Source: Methanocella_A sp963792125 (lineage in GTDB: Archaea > Halobacteriota > Methanocellia > Methanocellales > Methanocellaceae). From it: DNA of 64,000 nucleotides. The position numbers were made by a program, and so were the translations under genes. The notes below the pieces were generated by a model that ran no database searches, was not told the origin of the DNA, and worked only from the letters and a program-made list of their open reading frames with translations. The stretch covers positions 496,001-560,000 of the forward strand of contig CAWBVA010000012.1 in NCBI GenBank assembly GCA_963792125.1, given 5' to 3'. Numbering within the stretch: the first letter of the stretch is position 1; each line of letters starts with the position of its first letter. Below are positions 26,276 to 34,073 of this stretch, piece by piece.

Positions 26276-26390
26276 GCCGATCGCTAAAGCGCACGGAAGG
26301 TCCGGGCCGAGGGGAACCCGCCCGATTCCAGCCGTGCGGCGCCAGCCTAGCGATTTAATCGGCTTACGCCGATGCCTGGCGCTCCTGTCA
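26276..26390. ncRNA. Candidate structured RNA between mptA and an unknown gene
   Basis: A GC-rich island in an AT-rich gap with nested pairing. ATCGCTA (26280-26286) pairs with TAGCGAT (26348-26354). CGCACGG (26290-26296) pairs with CCGTGCG (26332-26338). CGGGC (26303-26307) pairs with GCCCG (26320-26324). GGG (26312-26314) pairs with CCC (26317-26319). A second hairpin follows, ATCGGC (26358-26363) with GCCGAT (26368-26373). It fits no RNA family I know; box C/D, H/ACA and SRP features are absent. The strand is open: on the minus strand it would be part of the mptA leader. Confidence 0.4.
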
Positions 26391-26533
26391 TTTGTAGGCA
26401 GGATTGATTTATCAACTTTCCCGTGAAATCAATAGAATCACAAGCGGGATTTAATGAGTCGCACGTCGGGGCATTGGCAAAAACGCGTGCTGCCCGGCCG
26501 CTCGCGCGCGCAAGTACTACAGTTATATGTCGA

Positions 26534-27085
26534 TCAGTCGGGACGGACTACAGACAAATCGATACAGTCCCCTGTTGCCGATGACAGCTTCCTGCGCATA
26601 TTTTCCATATCCTCGATAGTAACCGATTCCAATGATTTCGGCGGCGACATGGCCGCCACCAGCCCGGCTGCATATCGATCTCCGAAGATCACCGCTATCT
26701 TACGCTCCCACCGGCCGATGGTCATGCGCACTATAGTAGCGGGCAATATGTCCGGCCTGACGTCAGTCGTGGACAGGTTGAAGAGCTGTACCTGCAGGCT
26801 GCGAGAGACGGCGGGCAGTGCGACGCCAGGGTCGCAGACGGCCGCAGCATAGGTATCATCGTAGCCATTGACAGCTGCGATAATCGTGCGATCGCTCAAC
26901 TCGATGGCAACAATGTCGGCGTTCAATACCCTGCATGCACTTATCGCCCGCATTACTTCACCTGGCGCAGGGCGACGCTTCTCGTCGGCAGACGTATAGA
27001 TGGCTCTCAGGCCCGGGATTTCTGCGTATGGGCTATTGCCGCTAATGCTGCGTCCTGATGCCGTCGTATTAGCTATCATATGCAT
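26534..27085 (-). CDS. Unrecognised 183-residue protein
   Basis: Soluble protein with no signal peptide or membrane segment. It contains a recognisable alternation of strands and helices (ADIVAIELSDRTIIAAVNGYDDTY, KIAVIFGDRYAAGLVAAM), but I cannot name a family. The ATG at 27083-27085 lies inside GGGATGC; an ATG two codons later is equally likely. It is transcribed away from the pilus operon that starts at 27166, sharing an 80-base promoter region, so the two may be regulated together. Confidence 0.55.
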   Translation of the reverse strand: MHMIANTTASGRSISGNSPYAEIPGLRAIYTSADEKRRPAPGEVMRAISACRVLNADIVAIELSDRTIIAAVNGYDDTYAAAVCDPGVALPAVSRSLQVQLFNLSTTDVRPDILPATIVRMTIGRWERKIAVIFGDRYAAGLVAAMSPPKSLESVTIEDMENMRRKLSSATGDCIDLSVVRPD

Positions 27086-27106
27086 CCCAACTATTTTTAC
27101 AGTAAA

Positions 27107-27116
27107 CTATAAATAA
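27107..27116 (+). promoter_or_regulatory. TATA box of the pilus operon
   Basis: CTATAAATAA, about 50 bases before the ATG of the secretion ATPase at 27166, which itself has AAGGTG as ribosome binding site. Confidence 0.5.
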
Positions 27117-27165
27117 CATATTGCTTATTTAGTTTCTTGTAAGTGTAAATAAGTAAGGTGCATGT

Positions 27166-28851
27166 ATGAATAGCCTGGCGATGGAGACGCTGCTGGACGT
27201 AGACGAAGAACGCCCGAGGCCGAAGGCTCTCAAGAGAGCCCTGGATGAAAGCGCGACTGTGGGCCGACCTGCGCTATTTGAAATTGACGACTCACATGAC
27301 GTGTCTACGGAGGAAAGCAGGGAAATTGCCAGAGCGGATACCGATGTACACACCGGCCCGGGAGTAGTAAAAAGCTATCAGATCAACCGCTGGTGCACTG
27401 CGCAGGTGCTCCGGGACAGCGAGGCCGGGCAGTACAGGTACGAGTTGACAGAGCCACAACTGTCTGTACCTGACATGAAGAAGTACGATGCCATCGTGGC
27501 AGAGCTGCATAAGAAAACGCGCTCTGCGCTGGCAGAGATGCGCAGGATAGGCGGCCGGGAGCGCATCATGAGACAGTTCGAGCGCCTGTGCGGCGAACAT
27601 GGCATCGCCGGCGAGGTAAAGGAAAAGATGACATACTGCCTCGAACGGGATTTCTGGGGATACAAGAAAATCCACGCCCTCCTCATGGACCCGAACGTAG
27701 AGGACATAAGCTGTAACGGCTATTTCATGCCTGTCTATGTTTACCTGCCAGGGTTCGAGTCGGTGCCGACCGGCATCAGGTTCAAGAGCGAGGAAGAGCT
27801 GGACGACTTCGTCATGTACCTGGTCCAGAAGGGCGGCAAGTCGATCAGTGCCGCCAGCCCCATCCAGGACGTGGCGCTGCCCGACGGCTCCCGCCTGAAC
27901 GTCACGTTATACCGGGAGGTAAGCTCGAACGGCACCACTTTCTCCATCAGGCTGGCGAACCGGGCGAAGGGCGCGGCAGAGCTTCTGCGGCACGGCACCT
28001 TCTCGCCCGAGTCGCTGGCGTTCCTCTGGCTGGCGATGGAAAACAGGTGCAGCATGTCGTTCATCGGCGGCACCGCGTCCGGCAAGACGGCTGCGCTGAA
28101 CGCCGTGTCGAGCTTCATCGTCGAGAAGAACAAGGTGGTGACTATTGAAGATACGCGGGAGGTGCGTCTCTCCAGCCTCAACTGGACCCCGCTGGTCGTG
28201 AGGGAGTCCGGCGACACGCCCATCACTGAGTTCGACCTTCTTATCGCTGCGTTCAGGCAGCGGCCAGAATACGTGATCGTCGGCGAGGTACGCACGCCCG
28301 AAGGCGCGAGGGCTGCCATTCATGGCATCAACTCCGGCCACACGGTAATCATGACCTTCCATGCGGACTGCCCATCCAGCTTCTTCAACCGCATCACAGA
28401 CGAGCCGTTCAATGTATCGCCGCACATTGCCGCCGGCATGTCCCTGTGCATCAGCCTGGCGATGGTCACGATTCCCGTTGGCGACGCAGAAGTGAAGGTG
28501 AGACGATGCCGGTCTATCTGCGAGGTCGCAGGCGTCGAAGACGGGAGGGTGAAGATCAATCCACTCTTCGAGTGGGACCCGGCAAGCGACGCGATACTGA
28601 TGAGGCTGGCTAAATCGGCCATCATCGATAAGATCAGGGACGATCGCGGCTGGAGCGAAGGCCGCCTGATCGCGGAGATCGCAGATCGTACCTCCGTACT
28701 GCGGTGGCTGGCCGGCCACATGATCAGCAGTGAGACCGAAGTGCGAAGGGTAATAGAGGGATTTTACCGAAACAGGACAGAGCTGATGGAGAAAATCCGC
28801 TCCCGGCAGGAGCCTGATACCGGGGGGTTGTCGATCTATGAGACCGCCTGA
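27166..28851 (+). CDS. Type II/IV secretion system ATPase (pilus assembly, TadA/PilB-like)
   Basis: A 561-residue secretion ATPase that powers assembly of pilin subunits. Residues about 1-90 are a variable, Glu/Arg-rich region. A central N-domain follows (YKKIHALLMDPNVEDISCNGYFMPVYVYLPG). The motor domain has Walker A GGTASGKTAALN (about residue 303), an Asp box TIEDTREVRLSS, Walker B YVIVGEVRTPEGA and the His box MTFHADCPSS. It leads an operon with two membrane platform proteins and five pilin-like proteins. The next gene overlaps its end by 14 bases. Confidence 0.92.
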   Translation: MNSLAMETLLDVDEERPRPKALKRALDESATVGRPALFEIDDSHDVSTEESREIARADTDVHTGPGVVKSYQINRWCTAQVLRDSEAGQYRYELTEPQLSVPDMKKYDAIVAELHKKTRSALAEMRRIGGRERIMRQFERLCGEHGIAGEVKEKMTYCLERDFWGYKKIHALLMDPNVEDISCNGYFMPVYVYLPGFESVPTGIRFKSEEELDDFVMYLVQKGGKSISAASPIQDVALPDGSRLNVTLYREVSSNGTTFSIRLANRAKGAAELLRHGTFSPESLAFLWLAMENRCSMSFIGGTASGKTAALNAVSSFIVEKNKVVTIEDTREVRLSSLNWTPLVVRESGDTPITEFDLLIAAFRQRPEYVIVGEVRTPEGARAAIHGINSGHTVIMTFHADCPSSFFNRITDEPFNVSPHIAAGMSLCISLAMVTIPVGDAEVKVRRCRSICEVAGVEDGRVKINPLFEWDPASDAILMRLAKSAIIDKIRDDRGWSEGRLIAEIADRTSVLRWLAGHMISSETEVRRVIEGFYRNRTELMEKIRSRQEPDTGGLSIYETA

Positions 28852-29710
28852 GATTGCAATGCTAAAGGCTTTTGCCGGAAATATTTCTCAATCAGGCATG
28901 TTCGGCAGCTATGCCGTCAGGTACGGGCAATGCCGGCTTGACCGGGACTTCTCCGGTTATACATACCATTCGATATTGCTGGCCGCAGCCAGTTTCATCG
29001 TTGTCATGGCGTCTGCCTGTGCCTGGCTGCTGTCTGCAGGAAAGATGACGTCGTTTCCCGAAGCTGCATATCCCATGGCCGCTGGCATGATAGCCGCAAT
29101 CGTCGTCTTTTACGGCAGGCTTTACTATGTGTCGTCGCTGAAGAACTACCGGGGCGCCCTCATAGACGCGAATGCCATCCACGCTGCAGGACTGATGCTG
29201 GCGATGGCCGGCTATAACGTGCCGCTGAAACGGATGCTCCGCAACCTGTCCAACCTCGGCAGCGTGTACGGGCAGGATATCGCGCTGGAAGCCACCTACG
29301 CGCTATCGCTGATCGAGGAAGACGGCATGGACGTGATCTCTGCGCTGAGGATGGCCCAGTCCTCCTCGCCGTCAGTGGTCTGGCAGGAGCTGCTGATCGG
29401 GATCGCCGCCATCTATAACAGCGGCGGCAGCCTGCGGGATTACCTGCAGGGCAAGTACGAGTCGCTGGCAGCGAAGAAGACACTCGAAGTCAGGAAATAT
29501 AACGAGACAGTGCAGGGCGTGTCTTCGATCTACCTGTCCGTGATAGGCATAGCGGCCATTTTCATTGCCATCATCAATCTCGTATTCAATATGGCCGGAA
29601 TGATGGCCGGCGATGTCCTGGTCTGGATAGATGCGCTGGTCATCGTGCCGCTGGGCAGCTTCATCGCGGTCAAGTCCCTGCAGGCCGCGTACCCGGAGGC
29701 GAACCCATGA
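28838..29710 (+). CDS. Type II secretion system F-domain membrane protein (TadC-like), first copy
   Basis: A 290-residue inner-membrane platform protein. Two membrane helices near residues 48-90, a soluble helical T2SSF domain (NAIHAAGLMLAMAGYNVPLKRMLRNLSN, ALRMAQSSSPSVVWQELLIGI, GGSLRDYLQGKYESLAAKK) and two helices near the C-terminus. Such proteins couple the ATPase to the growing pilus. The start at 28838 overlaps the ATPase gene; ATG at 28859 is an alternative. The next gene, a second F-domain protein, overlaps by four bases. Confidence 0.88.
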   Translation: MRPPEIAMLKAFAGNISQSGMFGSYAVRYGQCRLDRDFSGYTYHSILLAAASFIVVMASACAWLLSAGKMTSFPEAAYPMAAGMIAAIVVFYGRLYYVSSLKNYRGALIDANAIHAAGLMLAMAGYNVPLKRMLRNLSNLGSVYGQDIALEATYALSLIEEDGMDVISALRMAQSSSPSVVWQELLIGIAAIYNSGGSLRDYLQGKYESLAAKKTLEVRKYNETVQGVSSIYLSVIGIAAIFIAIINLVFNMAGMMAGDVLVWIDALVIVPLGSFIAVKSLQAAYPEANP

Positions 29711-30591
29711 CGGCTTTCGGCGAAGCAGACGGCATCAGGACAATGATAAAGGCAGCGGGAATGCCTGGCGTCATGATCGCTACAATCCTGGCCGGTGCAT
29801 TCGTCGCAGGAGTTACCCTGTTGCTGCAGCCGATCGACGTGGCCGTCTATGTCTTTTTAATGATACTGCTTGCGCCCGCCGCCATTGCCTATAGCCTGAT
29901 GGCGTCCTACGACAGCGAGATCAACGCTAGAGCGCCAGAGCTCTTCTACGATCTTTCCGAATACGTCCGTGCCAGCGGCTCCATGCCGAAAGCGCTGAAG
30001 CGTGCAGCCACCGGACACTACGGGGCCATGTCCGATGAAGTCCGCCGGATACTGTCTGAAATCGAGGACGAGGGATTCGACCTGGCAACGTCGCTGAAAG
30101 CCATGGCCGCAAGGGTGAAAAATGCATACGTCACCAGGTCCGTTTCCATTATTAACGAAGCACTCACATCCAGCCCCGATGCAGAAAGCGTGCTGAAGAT
30201 GATTGCTGCAGAGGGCAGACTATCCCGATCGCTCGAATCGGAGAGAAAGGCCGGCATATCATCCGCAGTGGTGGTCATGTACCTCACGGCGACCGTGTTC
30301 CTGATCGTCGTTTCGCTGTGCATCTCGTCGTTCGTCCCGGTTTCCCACCAGCTCAAGGCGCTCACCGCCGGCGAGGCCGTCACGCCGGAAAGCCCCTTCG
30401 CTTATGCCATGCCATATTATGTGCTCTCCGTATCAGTCACGGTCTGCACCGGCCTGACCATCGGGGCCATGAGGGACAATTCCATATTCGGAGGGCTGAA
30501 GGATGCGGCAGCGCTCACGACCGTCACATTCCTTGTCTTCGAGCTGATAGTGTTCCCGGGATTTGACGTGATGGGGGCTGTAGGGCTATGA
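29707..30591 (+). CDS. Type II secretion system F-domain membrane protein, second copy
   Basis: A 294-residue paralog of the preceding gene. Membrane helices near residues 15-60, then the T2SSF domain (PELFYDLSEYVRASGSMPKALKRAA, EIEDEGFDLATSLKAMAARVKNAYVTRSV) and a C-terminal hydrophobic region from about residue 190. Two F-domain proteins in tandem are typical of archaeal Tad-like pilus systems (compare TadB/TadC). Overlaps both neighbours by four bases (ATGA), so translation is coupled along the operon. Confidence 0.88.
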   Translation: MTAFGEADGIRTMIKAAGMPGVMIATILAGAFVAGVTLLLQPIDVAVYVFLMILLAPAAIAYSLMASYDSEINARAPELFYDLSEYVRASGSMPKALKRAATGHYGAMSDEVRRILSEIEDEGFDLATSLKAMAARVKNAYVTRSVSIINEALTSSPDAESVLKMIAAEGRLSRSLESERKAGISSAVVVMYLTATVFLIVVSLCISSFVPVSHQLKALTAGEAVTPESPFAYAMPYYVLSVSVTVCTGLTIGAMRDNSIFGGLKDAAALTTVTFLVFELIVFPGFDVMGAVGL

Positions 30592-31337
30592 ATGACCATG
30601 GCATTTCAGAGCTGCTGGGCTATGCGATCATGATCGGCATGGTAGCCACGGCTGTGATCTGTGTCACGTCAGGCGCTGCAGGAGCGATTTTCTCTTCCTC
30701 GGAGAGAATCAGCCATTCGGAAGCGACGGCATCGATCAAATCACTCGCGGCCATAGCCATGGACACAGCACGCACTAACAATACCTGCTACGTGGCATAC
30801 GAACTACAGATGCCTGCCGGCTACGAGCTTCTTGCCATGGACTGGCGGGACGATGTTCCCCGGTTTGGCGTAAAGCTTGGCGACGAAGAGGTACCGGTCA
30901 TACGCATGGGCAGCATCAGGTTGCAGTCTCCCTTCAGGTCAGTGTCGTTCGAGGGAGGGGCGGCTCTTGGTAACGACAGCGGCACTATCGATATCGTGAG
31001 AAAGCCGTCGGTGTTCATTGTCAGCCATAATGGGCGAAAAGGGCTGTACGTGTATCTCGTATGCATAACGGCAGATTCCGGCACGATCGCATCAGGCCCT
31101 CACGCCATCCTGGACATCCGGGCAGTATCGCAGCGATCGGAGAGCTTTAGCGTGCCTGTGCCATCCGATGCGGTCATCGCCATATCTTCCAGGGACCCGG
31201 AGGGCTGGGTAAATTTCCTGGAGAGCGAAGGGTTCGCGGTAACGAACAATGGCAACACAGTAACGGCCACTTCAGGAGGTGTTTCCGACGTCCATGTCAC
31301 CTGTGTCACATTGCAGGTCCGGCCTGACAGGCAATGA
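30588..31337 (+). CDS. Pilin-like secreted protein of the pilus operon (1)
   Basis: A 249-residue protein beginning NDHGISELLGYAIMIGMVATAVICVTSG: a short polar leader and one hydrophobic helix as in archaeal pilin-like proteins. The rest is a beta-rich extracellular domain (ATASIKSLAAIAMDTARTNNTCYVAYELQMP, and a long C-terminal part). Position directly after the F-domain genes supports a minor pilin or pseudopilin role. No named family is recognised. Confidence 0.65.
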   Translation: MNDHGISELLGYAIMIGMVATAVICVTSGAAGAIFSSSERISHSEATASIKSLAAIAMDTARTNNTCYVAYELQMPAGYELLAMDWRDDVPRFGVKLGDEEVPVIRMGSIRLQSPFRSVSFEGGAALGNDSGTIDIVRKPSVFIVSHNGRKGLYVYLVCITADSGTIASGPHAILDIRAVSQRSESFSVPVPSDAVIAISSRDPEGWVNFLESEGFAVTNNGNTVTATSGGVSDVHVTCVTLQVRPDRQ

Positions 31338-31752
31338 CGGGATCGCCACTACCGTGGAATACGCCTTGCTTGCGGGCGTTTCCATTGTCATTTTCCTGGC
31401 GCTCGGCACAGCGGTAAACGTGTTCTCGTCCACCGCTGAAGCCGATTCCACGGCTATTGCCGCTTACAGGGTAGCCTCGATGGTTAGCTTTTTATCCTGT
31501 GAAATCGTGGGGCCGGGAGACATATCGGGCGCATGCGAGATTGATCTGCCGGAGCAGATATGCGATATGCCGTACCTGGTCTATCTGTCGCCCGACGGGC
31601 ATGACATTTGCGTCAGCGTTTCGGGGCACCTGTATCATGCCCCGGTCATGCTACGGGCAAACAATGTGAAGATGACAGGGTTTATCGCCAGCGCGCCGCC
31701 GGGACATACGGTTGCCTATGATGCCGTTTCGAGGACGGTGACCATCTCATGA
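31294..31752 (+). CDS. Pilin-like secreted protein of the pilus operon (2)
   Basis: About 152 residues. After a short start the segment GNDGIATTVEYALLAGVSIVIFLALG gives a class III-like leader with Glu five residues after the likely cleavage site, as in type IV pilins, followed by a beta-rich domain with four cysteines. The start is uncertain: frames open at 31279, an ATG is at 31294 and a GTG at 31303, all overlapping the preceding gene. Its stop overlaps the next start (ATGA). This is the best candidate for a major pilin in the operon. Confidence 0.65.
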   Translation: MSPVSHCRSGLTGNDGIATTVEYALLAGVSIVIFLALGTAVNVFSSTAEADSTAIAAYRVASMVSFLSCEIVGPGDISGACEIDLPEQICDMPYLVYLSPDGHDICVSVSGHLYHAPVMLRANNVKMTGFIASAPPGHTVAYDAVSRTVTIS

Positions 31753-32306
31753 GCGACGATTCCGGCGGGGTGTTTACCATCGACTTCATGGCCGGCTATG
31801 GCATTTTCATCGTGCTGCTGGCCGTTGTCCTGTACTTTGCCATCAGCACCGTCTCAAGCTGTTTTACCTGGAGCTATGCGGCAGAGCTCCGCCCGATGGC
31901 GGAAGATGTGGGGGACATGCTGGTCATGAGCCCCGGCTCGCCGCAGGGATGGCACATGAGCCCGTCCCTGGCGAGAGGCGCTGCCTTTATCGGACTGTCT
32001 GACGGCCGGCCGTGTATACTGTCAGAGGAAAAGGTCTATGCCCTCGGGTTCTTCAACGATTCCGAGCTGTTCAGGCACCTGGGGCTGGACGACTCTGAGC
32101 GCTATTACGGCATCAGGATTGATGTATCGGCAGACGACGGTTCTGTCAGAGTAGCTTCCGGTTACATCGTCGACGACGGCACGATGGACGTCTGCAAGTG
32201 TATCCGGCTGGTTGCGATCAGGGATGCCGATGGCAACGAGAAGGGAGGGAAGATGGTCATTTACCTGTGGAGGAAGTATGCGGGGACGGCAGGGACTGAT
32301 CGCTGA
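31749..32306 (+). CDS. Pilin-like secreted protein of the pilus operon (3)
   Basis: A 185-residue protein starting SDDSGGVFTIDFMAGYGIFIVLLAVVLYFAIS, that is, a polar leader then one membrane helix. The extracellular part includes AELRPMAEDVGDMLVMSPGSPQGWH, a pattern seen in archaeal pilus-operon proteins of this position. Overlaps the preceding gene by four bases and the following one by about 29 bases. Function inferred from context only. Confidence 0.6.
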   Translation: MSDDSGGVFTIDFMAGYGIFIVLLAVVLYFAISTVSSCFTWSYAAELRPMAEDVGDMLVMSPGSPQGWHMSPSLARGAAFIGLSDGRPCILSEEKVYALGFFNDSELFRHLGLDDSERYYGIRIDVSADDGSVRVASGYIVDDGTMDVCKCIRLVAIRDADGNEKGGKMVIYLWRKYAGTAGTDR

Positions 32307-32728
32307 CCGGGAAGGCGCGCTGCATATGATCGAGGCGATCGTCGGCGCTTTCCTGATGCTTTCGTGCGTGACCTGCCTGAGCGCTATGCCACACGGGTTT
32401 TCCCGGGAGAGCGACGGCGGCGACGACTTGAGGATAATGTCTGCCGACCTGTTGTATCGTGCTCGAATACAGAGATAACAGCCCCGGGCATCCTGGCCTC
32501 GCTTCGACACTGTCCACACCTGCATCCTGGAGCGAACAATCGCCTGACATCGAATCGGACATCCGGAGCTTTTTACCTCCCGGGGTCATGGCCTGTCTGG
32601 TAACGCCTTACGGAGATACGGGCGATTTTCCTCCGGATGATGCGGTTATGTATGCCAGGCCGTTTCTCGGGTTCCGGAGGGATACCCATGAGGCAATGGA
32701 CTGTAAGCTGATCCTCTGGAGAGGCTGA
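32278..32728 (+). CDS. Pilin-like secreted protein of the pilus operon (4), one frameshift
   Basis: Read across a break near 32460 this gives about 149 residues. The start, ADREGALHMIEAIVGAFLMLSCVTC, is a leader plus membrane helix. The first frame ends soon after SADLLY; the next frame continues naturally with VLEYRDNSPGHPGLAS and IRSFLPPGVMACLVTPYGDTG. One extra C after TAT explains the shift. ATG at 32278 has a strong GGAGGAAG site. Without the correction only about 60 residues would be made. Confidence 0.6.
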
Positions 32729-32731
32729 AAT

Positions 32732-33301
32732 ATGATGGACGATAAAGGCCAGATACTCCTGCTTTCGGCGCTGGCGGCCTGCGCCTGCCTTATCATGCTG
32801 GCGACTTGCTTGTATTCGGTCAGCGCGTCTTATGCGACAGAACGCCCGTCACTCCAGCGGGAAACCCTCGATAATGTCATATGGGTACAGGACGCGGGCC
32901 TCAACCAGGCAGCAGGCGAGACAGGCCGCTGCCAGTGGGAACAGCGGGCAGGGCTTGCTGACAGCTTTCGATCAAGGGCTGACCTGCCGGTATCGAGCAT
33001 AGAGAAGAGCATGCTTGCTCATGGCATCGCATATTCGTTTGCATTTAACGAGTCGCTGGCTATAGATTACCTGGACGATAGCGCGATGTCACAAGTCGAT
33101 TGCGTCGGCGGAATACTGGTAAAAAGAGCAGGCGATAACGCGAGCGTTTGCGGCTGTGCGTACGATGTGTTCGCTTATGGACGGGTCGTCCCGGTACAGT
33201 ATATCGACGGTAAAGACCTGGGATTAGAGCTCGTACTTCTGCACGTTCTCCCACCCGGACTCCACGAAGAACATCGGCTTGTTGAACAGCCGCTGATGTA
33301 G
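32732..33301 (+). CDS. Pilin-like secreted protein of the pilus operon (5)
   Basis: A 189-residue protein starting DDKGQILLLSALAACACLIMLATCLYSVSA, a leader and membrane helix like those of TadE/TadG-type minor pilins. ETLDNVIWVQDAGLNQAAGE is in the extracellular part. The last 26 residues overlap the convergent gene on the other strand by 78 bases, which is unusual. A one-base shift would end the protein at a TAG at 33221-33223, just before that gene. The true C-terminus is therefore uncertain. Last gene of the pilus operon. Confidence 0.6.
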   Translation: MMDDKGQILLLSALAACACLIMLATCLYSVSASYATERPSLQRETLDNVIWVQDAGLNQAAGETGRCQWEQRAGLADSFRSRADLPVSSIEKSMLAHGIAYSFAFNESLAIDYLDDSAMSQVDCVGGILVKRAGDNASVCGCAYDVFAYGRVVPVQYIDGKDLGLELVLLHVLPPGLHEEHRLVEQPLM

Positions 33302-33655
33302 CGAAAGGTAGTCCTCGAGGACCTGCAGCACATCATCCCGGGGGACGAAATAGGTCATCGTGTCCATCCGTTCCGTTATCCGGTCGATCTCGTCAAAGAA
33401 TGAGCTGAGGCCGTTCACCACGACGAAGTCGTTGTCTACCATGTTCTCCATGGATTTGCACAGGGCCTTCGTCTTGTCCATGAGCCGGTACTGGAGGTGA
33501 TTGTACTCGCCCAGGCTGTTGAGGAAATCGTCCAGGCTCTGCATGCGGCCTTCCTCGATGATGGTTTTACCAGCCTTGATGTACTCGGTAGAGATGTCGT
33601 TGGTGGTAAGGTCGACGTCTGGAAAATCTACCTTAATGCGCCTCTCGTTTTTCAT
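33224..33655 (-). CDS. Unrecognised 143-residue helical protein
   Basis: Acidic, mostly helical soluble protein without cysteines of note: IEEGRMQSLDDFLNSLGEYNHLQYRLMDKTKALCKSMENMV, then FFDEIDRITERMDTMTYFV. The heptad-like pattern suggests a helical bundle or coiled coil. The ATG at 33653-33655 has GAGGATAT upstream and is better than the frame opening at 33673. Family not recognised. Its 3' end overlaps the last pilus gene as annotated. Confidence 0.6.
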   Translation of the reverse strand: MKNERRIKVDFPDVDLTTNDISTEYIKAGKTIIEEGRMQSLDDFLNSLGEYNHLQYRLMDKTKALCKSMENMVDNDFVVVNGLSSFFDEIDRITERMDTMTYFVPRDDVLQVLEDYLSLHQRLFNKPMFFVESGWENVQKYEL

Positions 33656-33906
33656 ATATCCTCTTAATACCACAAACTGACAAAACTATATATCTTTTTT
33701 CCTGTAACTGATAATTTTTGTTATAAAAGGGCTTGAAAAGCAGGTAATTTTCGATTATTACAAAGCAATTACGAATAATTTATCGGCAAGCTCCTGGGAT
33801 AAATACGAATGTGTCCAAACTGTAGATCCCGGCGGGCGCTCGCGCGGTGTGAAGGAGCAATATGAATAGTCATTGTTAAAAGGTTGTATACGCTGATAAT
33901 GCACCC

Positions 33907-34020
33907 CACACAGAGTACACAGAGTCCACAGAGTACACGAAGTCTTATCGATAGATGGCAGCGGTAGACCATCCTTTAAACGTACTCTGTGTACTCTGTG
34001 AACTCTGTGTACTCTGTGTG
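33907..34020. repeat. Long hairpin of tandem CAGAGTACA words
   Basis: Left arm 33907-33942 and right arm 33984-34020 are inverted copies of CACACAGAGTACACAGAG(T)..., matching over about 36 bases with three mismatches. Each arm contains four copies of a nine-base word (ACACAGAGT or ACTCTGTGT). The loop is about 40 bases. No gene lies inside. Same architecture as 2383-2528 with a different word. Confidence 0.8.
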
Positions 34021-34073
34021 AGTGCCTTATCAGCATGTACTAAAAGATATAGGAATGACTATACTTGCGGCGG

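Noticed and set aside
26276..26390. SRP RNA or RNase P RNA
   Set aside because: Too short and lacking the conserved SRP helix 8 tetraloop motif or the RNase P core; left as an unassigned candidate.
33901..34020. Possible CRISPR array
   Set aside because: The repeated words are 8-12 bases in direct contact with no spacers; the structure is an inverted repeat.
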